Assembly: GCA_002070955.1 (NCBI GenBank)
Contig: MWEK01000017.1
Coordinates: 34,176-98,175 of the forward strand
Reading direction: 5' to 3'
Length of the DNA stretch: 64,000 nucleotides
Origin: Planctomycetes bacterium ADurb.Bin069
GTDB lineage: Bacteria; Planctomycetota; UBA8108; UBA8890; UBA8898
Shown: positions 39,121 to 47,029 of the stretch, piece after piece
Layout of the letters: each line of letters begins with the position of its first letter
Numbering within the stretch: position 1 is the first letter of the stretch
Position numbers and translations under genes: made by a program
Notes under the pieces: model-generated
Database searches by the model: none
Seen by the model: only the letters and a program-made list of their open reading frames with translations
What the model was told of the DNA's origin: nothing

Positions 39121-39561
39121 ATGTCAAGCACCTTGCCGGAGGACGGCGGCCTCGGCGTCTTTCCGGTCGCGGTCAGGAAAGTCGTCGTGCAATCCAAGGA
39201 CGACGGGCACCTCGTATTCCTCCAACAGGTGGGCGGGGACGTCGTTTTTCCCATCGCCGTGGGGTTGCTGGAAGCCGCGGCGATCGCCCATTTCCTCAAC
39301 GGCGCCATTGCCGCCCGGCCCGTGACGCACGAGCTTTTCGTGAGCGCGATCGGCGCCCTCGGCGGCGCGGTCAAGGCCGCGGTCATCGAGACGCTCCTCG
39401 GCGGCGTTTTCTACGCGAAACTGATCATCGTGGCGTCGGACGGCGCGCGCCACGAGCTGGACTGCCGGCCGAGCGACGGCATCTGCGCGGCGCTGGAGGC
39501 CGGAGCGCCTATTTTCGCCACGAGGGAGGTCTTGGCGCGCGTCAGCTCGGCGACGCCGTGA
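39121..39561 (+). CDS. Bifunctional nuclease domain protein (DUF151)
   Basis: This 146-residue protein consists of one BFN/DUF151 domain. Typical features are FLQQVGGDVVFPIAVG near residues 32-50, TLLGGVFYAKLIIV near residue 97 and the LDCRPSDGICAALEAGAPIFA block, in which the R-PSD motif is diagnostic. Relatives from Thermotoga and plants have DNase or RNase activity or act as regulators; function here is unknown. The ATG at 39121 is used; longer frames upstream lack coding character. Confidence 0.85.
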   Translation: MSSTLPEDGGLGVFPVAVRKVVVQSKDDGHLVFLQQVGGDVVFPIAVGLLEAAAIAHFLNGAIAARPVTHELFVSAIGALGGAVKAAVIETLLGGVFYAKLIIVASDGARHELDCRPSDGICAALEAGAPIFATREVLARVSSATP

Positions 39562-39600
39562 CCCGGGGCGGCCCCGCCGCGCCGCGCTGCGGGCGCACTC

Positions 39601-39623
39601 CGGCGGGCGGCCGCCGTTTTTTT
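39601..39623 (+). terminator. Intrinsic terminator after the DUF151 gene
   Basis: A 6-bp stem CGGCGG/CCGCCG with a GCGG loop is followed directly by seven T residues (39617-39623), about 40 bases past the stop at 39561. Confidence 0.75.
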
Positions 39624-39634
39624 CGGGCGCGCCC

Positions 39635-39663
39635 TTGAAGAATCCGCCCGCAGAGCGTATCTT
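39635..39663 (+). promoter_or_regulatory. Promoter for the tRNA-Ser pair
   Basis: TTGAAG (39635-39640), 17-base spacer, TATCTT (39658-39663), just after the DUF151 terminator and about 115 bases before the first tRNA. Confidence 0.5.
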
Positions 39664-39778
39664 CTAACGCACCGCGGTCAACCGGACGGCGCCCGCGGAC
39701 CGATACTACGTGCGCGGCGCGCGTGGACTTCGCGGCGCCCGCGACACGCCGGATGGGTTCAGGAAGGCGCCCGCCCCC

Positions 39779-39864
39779 GGAGGGATGGCAGAGTGGTCTA
39801 TTGCGGCGGTCTTGAAAACCGTTGGCCGTGAGGCCCGCAGGTTCGAATCCTGCTCCCTCCGCCA
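39779..39864 (+). tRNA. tRNA-Ser (anticodon UGA)
   Basis: An 86-base class II tRNA. The acceptor stem is GGAGGGA paired with TCCCTCC and the anticodon loop is CTTGAAA, giving UGA. There is a long variable arm (TTGGCCGTGAGGCC) and a T loop with GTTCGAATCC. The 3' CCA is encoded. It decodes UCA and related serine codons. Confidence 0.95.
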
Positions 39865-39878
39865 CGACTTGCGGACAC

Positions 39879-39970
39879 GGAGAGGTGGCTGAGCGGCTGA
39901 TAGCACTGGATTGCTAATCCAGTAGGTGGGTTTACCTGCCTCCCGGGTTCGAATCCCGGCCTCTCCGCCA
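39879..39970 (+). tRNA. tRNA-Ser (anticodon GCU)
   Basis: A 92-base class II tRNA 14 bases after the first. The acceptor stem is GGAGAGG paired with CCTCTCC and the anticodon loop is TTGCTAA, giving GCU for AGC/AGU codons. The variable arm is long and the T arm reads GGGTTCGAATCCC. The CCA end is encoded. Both tRNAs probably share one transcript, ended by the terminator at 39980-40011. Confidence 0.95.
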
Positions 39971-39979
39971 GACGACGCG

Positions 39980-40011
39980 ACCGGCGGAAGCCTTGCTCCC
40001 GCCGGTTTTTT
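39980..40011 (+). terminator. Intrinsic terminator after the tRNA-Ser pair
   Basis: CCGGCGG (39981-39987) pairs with CCGCCGG (39999-40005), followed by six T residues (40006-40011). The T run abuts the stop codon of the convergent metallopeptidase gene, so the hairpin probably serves both sides. Confidence 0.8.
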
Positions 40012-40394
40012 CATCCTCGCTCCCGAAGGCGCCGCACATAAACCTCGTACAGCTTCTGCACGGCGCGGCGGTTGACGCAGCGATGGCTCTTCAGGCCGCC
40101 GCCGAAGGCCCGCGGCACGTGCAAAAGCTCGTGGATGAGCGTTTTGGTCCGCTCCTCGCCGCTCAAGCGGTCGAAGGGCTCCGAGAGAATCTCGATCACG
40201 TAATGGGCCGGGACGCCCAGCGCGGCCTGCATGATTCTCGGGAGAGCGTGGCAGCGGGCGAGCGTCCGGCGCGCGCGGCTCCCGGTGGAGCGCATGCAGA
40301 CGACGCGTTCGTCGATGTGCGCCAGGCCCAGCGCCGCCGCGATGCGCCGCACCTGAGCTTCGATGTCGGGGGCATGCGCGTAGCGGATCGTCAT
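40011..40394 (-). CDS. Small putative zinc metallopeptidase (COG4900 type)
   Basis: This is a 127-residue protein without signal peptide. It has a zincin motif HELLH at residues 88-92 followed by GGGLKSH, whose His104 is the likely third ligand. The preceding blocks VVCMRSTGSRARRT, ALPRIMQAALG and YVIEILSEPFDRLSGEERTKTLIHE match the predicted metallopeptidase family COG4900, known mainly from archaea and some bacteria. No substrate is known. A promoter (TTGCGG-N17-CATACT, 40431-40403) places transcription only about ten bases before the ATG. Confidence 0.78.
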   Translation of the reverse strand: MTIRYAHAPDIEAQVRRIAAALGLAHIDERVVCMRSTGSRARRTLARCHALPRIMQAALGVPAHYVIEILSEPFDRLSGEERTKTLIHELLHVPRAFGGGLKSHRCVNRRAVQKLYEVYVRRLRERG

Positions 40395-40402
40395 GGGGCC
40401 CA

Positions 40403-40431
40403 AGTATGCCCGCGGCGCCGGCGCGCCGCAA
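40403..40431 (-). promoter_or_regulatory. Promoter for the COG4900-type peptidase
   Basis: Minus strand TTGCGG (40431-40426), 17-base spacer, CATACT (40408-40403). It predicts a leader of about ten bases. Confidence 0.45.
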
Positions 40432-40435
40432 GCGC

Positions 40436-40465
40436 TTGATCCGGGCCGGTCCCGCCGGGTACGAT
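40436..40465 (+). promoter_or_regulatory. Promoter for the beta-helix gene
   Basis: TTGATC (40436-40441), 18-base spacer, TACGAT (40460-40465), about 50 bases before the ATG at 40518. It starts only four bases from the divergent peptidase promoter. Confidence 0.5.
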
Positions 40466-40517
40466 ACGGGAACGGCTTTCGCCGGAGCGATCGGCCTTCA
40501 GCGTGGAGAATTCCGTC

Positions 40518-42551
40518 ATGACGAGCATTACCTTGTTCTTGGCCGTCTTGGCCGCCGCGCCCGAGGATCAAGCCCCCTTGTACGTGACGGCGGATCTCAC
40601 TCTTCCGAAGGACGCCGTCCTCCGCCGGCCGCTCGTCATTCGCGCCGGCCACATCGCCATCGACGGCAACGGCGCCGTGATCCAAGGGGCGGACACCCCC
40701 GGAGACCCGCGAACCTTCGCCGGAACCGGGATCACGGCCGAGGGCGTCTCCGGCGTGACGATTCGCAATCTCAAGGTGCGGGGCTTCGAGCGCGGTCTCG
40801 CGGCGCGGGACGGCGAGGCCTGGCTCTTGGAAGGCTGCGACTTCTCGGACAACTACCACGATCCGGAATTCGGCTGGGGCGAAAGCAAGCCCGCCGGCGG
40901 CATGATCCTGACCCGCATCACGCGGAGCGTCATCCGCAACTGCGCCGCCAACCGGGTCTGGAACGCGCTGTCCCTAGCGGACTGCCACGAAAACCTCGTT
41001 GAGGGCTGCGATCTGTCCCACGCCTCGAACGTCTGCCTCAAGCTGTGGACGGCCTGCCGGAACCGGATCATCGGCAACAACCTCTCCTGGGGCCTCAGGA
41101 TCAAGCCCGGGGAAGTCCATGCCAGAGACTCGACGTCGGTCCTCATGGAGAGCGGATCGAACGACAATTTCTTCTACCGCAACGACATCACCCACGGCGG
41201 CGACGGCATCTTCATCCGCGTCCTGAACGGGTGGGTGTCGACGGGCAACGTGTTCGTCGAAAACGACTGCTCCTGGGCCAACAACAACTGCGTCGAATCC
41301 TGGAGCCCCGGCAACACCTATATCCGCAACCGCGCGAACCACGGCAGCTACGGGTTCTGGCTGGGCGGCAGCGATCAGACGCGCCTCATCGGCAACGAGG
41401 CGGCGTACAACGGCCTGCCCGACGGCTTCCACAACGCTCCCGAGCCCGGGTTCGGGCACGGGGGCATCGTCATCGTGGGCGGATCGTCGAGCCACACGCT
41501 CATCGAAGGCAACCACTGCCACCACAACGCCGGAGGCGGCATCGTCTTCCGCGGCGACGCGGCCTCCAAGGGCGCGGCCTGGCGCACTCACCACTGGATC
41601 GTCCAGAACAACGTCGTCGAGCACAACCGTTTCGGGATCTGGGGCGCCTACGGCGACTGGATCTTCCTGGGCGCCAACGTCTTCAGGAACAACGCCGAGG
41701 GGAATCGCCTGGAGGATGTGACGAACCTGATCGAGGCCGGGGGCGACCCCGCGGTCCTCCAAGCCCCGCGGCTCGTGTTGGACGGGCCTTCGCGGGCCTT
41801 CGCGGGACAGCCGGTCGTCTTCGACGCGGCCCGGAGCTTCGATCCGTCCGGCAAGGCGCTCGCCTTCCGGTGGCAGCTCGGCGACGCGCCGGCCTCGGGC
41901 CCCCGGGTCGAGCATGTCTTCACACGGATCGGTTTTCACCGGGTCGGCGTCACCGTCTCCAACGGCCCCCTGGCCGACCTCGGCTTCCGCGATTTTATCG
42001 TCACGGCGCCCGTGGCCGAGGAAATCGGCACGGAGGGCCGTGCCGGCGACTGGGGCTTCGAGATGCAGGGCAACGAGGACGGCAAGGGATTGGTGACCTT
42101 CGCCGACGACCCGGACGCCGTGGCGGGCCGCGTCTCGCTGTGCTGGACGCCGGACCCCTACAAGGGCATGTACGCCGCGGCCATCTATCCCAAGAGCCGG
42201 GACGCCGGCTGGAATCTTGCGGGCAAGACCAAGGTCGTCTTCTGGCTCAAGGCCGTCAACAACAACATTCCCGGCTTCCAGGAGCCGGGCCCGGTGATAA
42301 CGCTGCACGGAAAAGACGGCGCGATCAAAATCCAGCCTTCCGGCGGCCGGAATCTCCTCGTGGGCACGCCCTACAGCGAGGCCCGCTGGACCTGGATGCC
42401 CGTGGCCGCGCCCTTGACCGCCGACAAGGATTGGGTCGTCGCGACTACGGGGAGCGTCTCCCTGGCGAAGATCGACGCCGTGAGCATCGCCTTCGACTCC
42501 TGGGGCGGAGATCCCTTCACGATTTGGCTGGACGGCCTCGCCTTCCAGTGA
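40518..42551 (+). CDS. Secreted right-handed parallel beta-helix protein with PKD domain
   Basis: This 677-residue protein has a short signal peptide (MTSITLFLAVLAAAPE). A parallel beta-helix of NosD/CASH or pectate-lyase type spans about residues 35-410. Its turns repeat as NxxxxNxxWG or GSxxNxFxxNxxx, for example RNRIIGNNLSWG and NHCHHNAGGGIVFRGDA. A PKD domain follows (FAGQPVVFDAARSFDPSGKA to about residue 495), then a ~180-residue jelly-roll-like domain with WTPDPYKGMYAAAIY that could bind carbohydrate. It is likely a polysaccharide lyase, epimerase or binding protein. GGAG nine bases upstream sets the start. Confidence 0.8.
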   Translation: MTSITLFLAVLAAAPEDQAPLYVTADLTLPKDAVLRRPLVIRAGHIAIDGNGAVIQGADTPGDPRTFAGTGITAEGVSGVTIRNLKVRGFERGLAARDGEAWLLEGCDFSDNYHDPEFGWGESKPAGGMILTRITRSVIRNCAANRVWNALSLADCHENLVEGCDLSHASNVCLKLWTACRNRIIGNNLSWGLRIKPGEVHARDSTSVLMESGSNDNFFYRNDITHGGDGIFIRVLNGWVSTGNVFVENDCSWANNNCVESWSPGNTYIRNRANHGSYGFWLGGSDQTRLIGNEAAYNGLPDGFHNAPEPGFGHGGIVIVGGSSSHTLIEGNHCHHNAGGGIVFRGDAASKGAAWRTHHWIVQNNVVEHNRFGIWGAYGDWIFLGANVFRNNAEGNRLEDVTNLIEAGGDPAVLQAPRLVLDGPSRAFAGQPVVFDAARSFDPSGKALAFRWQLGDAPASGPRVEHVFTRIGFHRVGVTVSNGPLADLGFRDFIVTAPVAEEIGTEGRAGDWGFEMQGNEDGKGLVTFADDPDAVAGRVSLCWTPDPYKGMYAAAIYPKSRDAGWNLAGKTKVVFWLKAVNNNIPGFQEPGPVITLHGKDGAIKIQPSGGRNLLVGTPYSEARWTWMPVAAPLTADKDWVVATTGSVSLAKIDAVSIAFDSWGGDPFTIWLDGLAFQ

Positions 42552-42563
42552 GACGCGGCCGCG

Positions 42564-43586
42564 TCAGCGGCCGGCCGACCAGCGCCTGCTGACCGCTTCG
42601 AGAAACGCGCGCTCCTCGGGCGTGAGCGCGGCCATCCCGCCCGCGCTGATCTTGGCGAGCAGGGCGTCGAGGCGCTCGCGCTCTTCCGAGGCGCCGGCGT
42701 CCGGATCCGTGCCGGCGGGCGCGGGCGGCGCTTCCGCCTCGGGCGCCGCGGCGCGCCGCCTGAACCAGCGGCGGCTCCACCGCGCTTTCGGCGGAGCGGC
42801 ATCTTCCTCCCCGGCGGCGAAAGCGCCGTATCCGCCCCAATCGCCGCGTTTCGCCGCGCCCGCCCAATCCTCTTCCTCCTCCTCGCCGCGCGCATAAAGG
42901 AAGCGTTGGGTCGCCAGCAGGCACCACGCGGCAAGACACAGAAGCAGAAACTGCCCGGTCGCGGCGCCGTAGACGATTCCGCCCGCCGCAACGATGCGCG
43001 AGCTCCACCCCACGGCGGCCGTGGCACGCGAGCGCGCGTCGTAACGCCGTCCGAAACGCCTGAGCAGCCCCCGCAGCCCCGCATACAGCATGCGCCCCCC
43101 GTCGAGGGGATAGACCGGAAGCACGTTGAAGAGGAGCAGGAACGCCTGGTACGGGACGAGCAGGTGGTAGACGTACGCCCCGAGCAAGCTCTCCGATCCC
43201 GCGCGGAGAGAAGGCGCCAGCAGCGCCGCCCCGAGGCCGGCCAGCGCAATTGCGGCCGTGACGAGCGGCCCCCCGGCCGCGACGGCGAACTCGGCCTTCC
43301 AGCGCGCCGGCACGCTGCACATGGCAAGCCCGCCCAGGGGCCAGAGAAGCACGTTGTCCGCCGAGCCGCCCACGCGGCGCGCCGCCGCGCAATGCCCAAA
43401 CTCGTGGAGTAGGATGGTTCCAAACGACAGCCCGACCGTGAGAAGCCACGTCCAGAAGGGCAGGCCGACCCGCACGCCGGCCTCCAGTTTGTAGAGCCAC
43501 CACCCGAGCATCGTCCAGTGAATCCGCACGGATATTCCCGCCGCGCGGCCGATGGGCAGGCTCCAGCTCAGAAAATCACCCTGCAT
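42564..43586 (-). CDS. Site-2 protease-like M50 membrane metallopeptidase
   Basis: This 340-residue membrane protein has HEFGH at residues 61-65 inside a hydrophobic helix and the second zinc-site motif NVLPVYPLDGGRML near residue 155. Both are diagnostic of M50 peptidases, giving two to three further membrane spans. The cytosolic C-terminal third is charged (EEEEED, RRWFRRR) and ends with LTPEERAFLEAVSRR, a motif found at the end of many rhomboid- and M50-type proteins. It probably cleaves membrane-anchored regulators or signal remnants. The promoter lies so close that the message is nearly leaderless. It converges with the beta-helix gene, 12 bases apart. Confidence 0.88.
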   Translation of the reverse strand: MQGDFLSWSLPIGRAAGISVRIHWTMLGWWLYKLEAGVRVGLPFWTWLLTVGLSFGTILLHEFGHCAAARRVGGSADNVLLWPLGGLAMCSVPARWKAEFAVAAGGPLVTAAIALAGLGAALLAPSLRAGSESLLGAYVYHLLVPYQAFLLLFNVLPVYPLDGGRMLYAGLRGLLRRFGRRYDARSRATAAVGWSSRIVAAGGIVYGAATGQFLLLCLAAWCLLATQRFLYARGEEEEEDWAGAAKRGDWGGYGAFAAGEEDAAPPKARWSRRWFRRRAAAPEAEAPPAPAGTDPDAGASEERERLDALLAKISAGGMAALTPEERAFLEAVSRRWSAGR

Positions 43587-43592
43587 GCCTCA

Positions 43593-43620
43593 AGTATCGG
43601 AGCCGACGTGGGCGCGTCAA
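43593..43620 (-). promoter_or_regulatory. Promoter for the M50 peptidase, leaderless
   Basis: Minus strand TTGACG (43620-43615), 16-base spacer, GATACT (43598-43593). Transcription should start at or within a base or two of the ATG at 43586, and there is no room for a ribosome-binding site. Confidence 0.6.
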
Positions 43621-43765
43621 GAGGAGCGGCCCCGGCGGCAAGAGCGCCCATCCCTCCCTGCGGGACCCGCGGTGCGCCACAGTCGTCCTGCCTGCCCCGC
43701 CACAGCGCAACCTGCTCCCCCGGCGGTCCGGATAGGTTAAAATCGCCGCATACCTAGGAGCGCGC

Positions 43766-43810
43766 ATGCACCAAAACGAGCCCGCATCGCACGAGGCGCC
43801 CCGCCCATGA
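43766..43810 (+). CDS. Fourteen-codon leader peptide before the ABC permease
   Basis: An ATG with TAGGAG five bases upstream opens MHQNEPASHEAPRP, whose TGA overlaps the permease start codon (ATGA at 43807-43810). The permease itself has only a poorly spaced GAGG. The arrangement suggests that translation of the leader is needed to start the permease, and two histidines and three prolines could make the leader sensitive to translation speed. A TAAAAT that could serve as -10 is at 43738-43743, without a clear -35. Confidence 0.5.
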   Translation: MHQNEPASHEAPRP

Positions 43811-45420
43811 GGCCGCTGCTGCGGGTGCGCGTCCACATGCTGCGCAACTCCTGGCGCAACCTCCGCAAGGAGGACGTCCTCCGCTTCGCGGTCCTCTTCC
43901 TCCTCTTCGGCGCCTTCATCGCGGGAGGCATGATCCTGGTGGCCGCGGGCTTCCGGTTCGTCCTCAAGCTCCCCGCCATGGGCGAGATCCTGAGCAGCGG
44001 CCTGGTCCAGTTCCTATTCTTCATCCTCTTCAACTTCCTCATCCTGAGCAACCTGCTCGTCGGCTACGCCTATCTTTTCCGCGGCCGCAGAACGGAACTG
44101 TACTTCGCGCTCCCGCTGCCGGCGCCCCGCGTCTTCGCGCTGCACGCCGCCGAAGCCATCGTCCAGAGTTCTTGGGCCACTTTCGTTCTCGTCGCCGCGG
44201 TGCTCGTGAGCTACGGCGCCAGCCACGGCGCCGGTCTGAAATACTACGCGTTCATGCCCGCCGTGCTCGCGGCGTTCCTCCTGCTGTGCGGCGCCATCGG
44301 CATCCTCGGCGCGTTCCTGTTGGGCCTCCTGCGCCGCCGGTTCGGCCGCAAGGTCTTCACGATCGCGGGCGCCGCGCTCATCCTGGCCGGCGGCGCGTAC
44401 CTCGCGGCGCAGATCAAGGAGCTTTCGCTGGCGCCGGGGCAGGAGATGATCGTGCTCACGCGGCTCACGGAGCGCCTTCGGGGCATGAGTTCGTCCTTCT
44501 GGCCGGGCAAGTGGACTTCGCACGCGCTCCTGGCCTTCGCGCGGGGCTTCGACAGCGAGGGGTTCTTCTCCCTCGGCCTGACGGCGAGCGCCGCCTGCGC
44601 GCTCTGGCCGATCCTCGACCTCCTGGGACGGCACCGCTACCTCGCGCTCTGGCAGGACCTGAACGCTTTGGCCGCCCCGGCGCGCCGCCGGACGCGGATC
44701 CCGCCGGTCCGCGGGCCGCTGGCCGGCCTCATCCGCAAGGACGTGCTGCTCTTCGCGCGGGATCCGACCCAGTCCCTCCAGCTCATCGTTTTTCTGCTCC
44801 TGATGGCGCTCTACACCGTGAGCCTGCTGCGCATCCCGCGCGAGGCGCTGCCCGCGCCGTACGGCCGCTTCATCGCGCTGGCCAACCTGACGGCGATCGC
44901 GTTCATCCTCGCGAGCTTCAGCTCGCGTTTCGTCTATCCGCTGCTGGAAAGCGAAGGCGTTTCGATCTGGATCCTCATGTCGGCGCCGATCAGCCGGCGC
45001 GCGGTGCTTGCCGCCAAGCTGCTCCTCGGGTTCCTGCTGATGCTGCCCGCGGCGGTCGGCCTGGCGGTGGTGAGCCAACTGGCCATCGGGACGGAAGCCG
45101 CGGCGCTCCTTCGCGGCATGCTCCTCATCGCGCTGCTCGCGGCGGCGCTCACGGCCCTTGCGCTCGGCTTCAGCGCCGCCTTCGCGCGCTGGAAGAGCGA
45201 CCGGCCCAGCGTGGTGCTCGGCACCACCGGCGGCACCGCCAACTTCCTGGCAAGCACCGGTCTTGTAGCCCTCGTGTCGGGCTTATGGGTGGCCGGCGAT
45301 CTTATGCGGGAGCACGCGGCGGGCGCCGCGCTCCAGGCGGCGGCGCCGCTCTGCGCCGGCGCCGTGATCGCCGGCGGCCTCGCCTGGTCCCTGCGCGCCC
45401 TGACGCGGAGGGAATACTGA
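43807..45420 (+). CDS. ABC exporter permease subunit
   Basis: This 537-residue protein has about a dozen hydrophobic spans (for example FAVLFLLFGAFIAGGMILV, FLFFILFNFLILSNLLVGYAY and LLIALLAAALTALALG). It has a large half-to-half repeat typical of two-in-one ABC-2-type permeases that pump substrates out of the cell. PLLESEGVSIWILMSAPISR is a coupling-type motif seen in such permeases. It is followed one base later by a secreted or anchored protein and then its ATPase, forming a three-gene operon. Substrate unknown. Confidence 0.8.
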   Translation: MRPLLRVRVHMLRNSWRNLRKEDVLRFAVLFLLFGAFIAGGMILVAAGFRFVLKLPAMGEILSSGLVQFLFFILFNFLILSNLLVGYAYLFRGRRTELYFALPLPAPRVFALHAAEAIVQSSWATFVLVAAVLVSYGASHGAGLKYYAFMPAVLAAFLLLCGAIGILGAFLLGLLRRRFGRKVFTIAGAALILAGGAYLAAQIKELSLAPGQEMIVLTRLTERLRGMSSSFWPGKWTSHALLAFARGFDSEGFFSLGLTASAACALWPILDLLGRHRYLALWQDLNALAAPARRRTRIPPVRGPLAGLIRKDVLLFARDPTQSLQLIVFLLLMALYTVSLLRIPREALPAPYGRFIALANLTAIAFILASFSSRFVYPLLESEGVSIWILMSAPISRRAVLAAKLLLGFLLMLPAAVGLAVVSQLAIGTEAAALLRGMLLIALLAAALTALALGFSAAFARWKSDRPSVVLGTTGGTANFLASTGLVALVSGLWVAGDLMREHAAGAALQAAAPLCAGAVIAGGLAWSLRALTRREY

Positions 45421-45421
45421 C

Positions 45422-46231
45422 ATGCGCGCCGGAAGACTTCTCGCCTATGCCGCCGCCATCGCCTTCTTCATCGTCATGCAGGGCTTCAACCTCGCCCGCC
45501 AGGCCCGCTTCGAGCGCCTGAGCGGCTACAGCCGCGCCGTCGTGGAATTCCTCGGCCTGCGGGACGCGCGCGAGCAGTATCTCATTATCTACCACGAGAC
45601 CAAGCCCATCGGGTACAGCGGCTACACGGTGCGGAGTTACGAGGGAGGCGGGGCTTGCGCCTACAAGATGACGCTGGACGGCTACGCGCGGCTTCTGCCC
45701 TGGCTCGGCACGCGCGGCGCCCTCGCGCTGCGAGGCGAAGTGCTCCTGGACGCCCTGGGGGAGATCCTATCCCTCGAGCTCGCCCTTGATGTCGCGGGCG
45801 AGCGCTTCGAACTGGCGGGCGGGCGCGAAGGCGGCGAGGTTCTGGTCCGAGTCGCCCGCGGCGGAAAAGACCTCAAGGCGGCCTTCACGATTCCCCGCAG
45901 CCTCGGCATCGCCGGCGCGGTGCTCCCGATCCCGCCCCTCGGCGATCTTTCCGAGGGCGTGGCGCGGGAGATCCCGTACTTCGACCCGCTGACGCGCATG
46001 CAGGCCCGCATCGGCGCGCGCGTCATCGAACGCGCCATCATGAAGATCGAGGGCGTGCGCATGGAGGTGCTGCGGATCGAACTCACGGCTCCGTCGGGGG
46101 TCTTCATCGTCACGGCGGGCATCGACGGCGACATTCTCAGGGTGGAGGCGCCGGGCGGCATCGAGTTCCGCCAAGGGACTTCGGCCCAGGCGCATCATTT
46201 GTTCGAGGAGTCGAGGAAAAGCGACTCATGA
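45422..46231 (+). CDS. Membrane-anchored protein of unknown function in the ABC operon
   Basis: This 269-residue protein has one N-terminal hydrophobic segment (LLAYAAAIAFFIVMQGF) that could be an uncleaved anchor. The rest is beta-rich, with many alternating strands (for example YLIIYHETKPIGYSGYTVRS and VLRIELTAPSGVFIVTAGIDG). I did not recognise the family; the pattern resembles periplasmic beta-sandwich proteins such as DUF3108-type. It lies between the permease and ATPase genes with a one-base gap and an ATGA overlap, so it is probably a functional partner of the exporter. Confidence 0.65.
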   Translation: MRAGRLLAYAAAIAFFIVMQGFNLARQARFERLSGYSRAVVEFLGLRDAREQYLIIYHETKPIGYSGYTVRSYEGGGACAYKMTLDGYARLLPWLGTRGALALRGEVLLDALGEILSLELALDVAGERFELAGGREGGEVLVRVARGGKDLKAAFTIPRSLGIAGAVLPIPPLGDLSEGVAREIPYFDPLTRMQARIGARVIERAIMKIEGVRMEVLRIELTAPSGVFIVTAGIDGDILRVEAPGGIEFRQGTSAQAHHLFEESRKSDS

Positions 46232-46953
46232 CGGAGATCCTTCGCGTCACCGGCGTGTCCAAGTATTTCGGCGCCAAGCGCGCCCTGGACGGAATCGATC
46301 TCACCCTCCGGAGCGGCGACATGTACACCCTGCTGGGCCCGAACGGCGCCGGCAAGACGACCTTGCTGAAGCTCCTCTGCGGGCTGCTGCGCCCCACGGA
46401 GGGCGCCATCCGGATCGACGGCATCGCCCTGGCCGACGATCCCGTCGCCGCCAAGCGCCGCATGAGCTACATCCCCGACCATCCCACGATCTTCGAGCGC
46501 CTGACGGGCTGGGAATACCTCGCCTTCGTCGCCGGCACGTACCGGCTGGCGGCGGCGGGCTGGGCGGAGGCGGCGGCGCGCCTGCTCGACTTCTTCGATC
46601 TGAGCGCGGAGGCGCGCGGCCTCATCGGCGCCTATTCCCACGGCATGCGCCAGCGCCTGTGCTTCGTCGCGGCGCTCCTGCCGGACCCGGCCCTGCTCCT
46701 CATCGACGAGCCCTGGGTCGGCCTCGATCCCCGCCACCTCAGGAAAGCCGTCGAGGCCCTCCGCGCCGCGGCGGCGCGGGGCACGGCCGTGCTGCTTTCG
46801 ACCCACAGCTTGGCCCTCGCCGAGGAGATCGGCGGCCGCATCGGCATCCTCAACCAAGGCCGCTTCCTCTGGGACGGCCGCATCGAAAACCTCCTCGGCG
46901 AGAAAGAGCGCCTGGAGGCCGTGTTCCTGCGGCTGACCGAGGAAAAGGAATAA
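46228..46953 (+). CDS. ABC transporter ATPase subunit
   Basis: This 241-residue ATPase has Walker [16 protein letters not shown], a CcmA/DrrA-like signature SHGMRQRLCFVAALL (the canonical LSGGQ is replaced by YSHGMRQ, common in ABC-2 exporters), Walker B LLLIDEPWVGLDP and the switch histidine in STHSLA. It overlaps the preceding gene by four bases and should power the permease at 43807. Confidence 0.88.
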   Translation: MTEILRVTGVSKYFGAKRALDGIDLTLRSGDMYTLLGPNGAGKTTLLKLLCGLLRPTEGAIRIDGIALADDPVAAKRRMSYIPDHPTIFERLTGWEYLAFVAGTYRLAAAGWAEAAARLLDFFDLSAEARGLIGAYSHGMRQRLCFVAALLPDPALLLIDEPWVGLDPRHLRKAVEALRAAAARGTAVLLSTHSLALAEEIGGRIGILNQGRFLWDGRIENLLGEKERLEAVFLRLTEEKE

Positions 46954-47029
46954 TGGCGGCCGGAGGCTCTGGACGGCGGCCGCCGAATTGGACACAATCG
47001 GGATACGTCGACCCGAGGGGGAGGCACCC

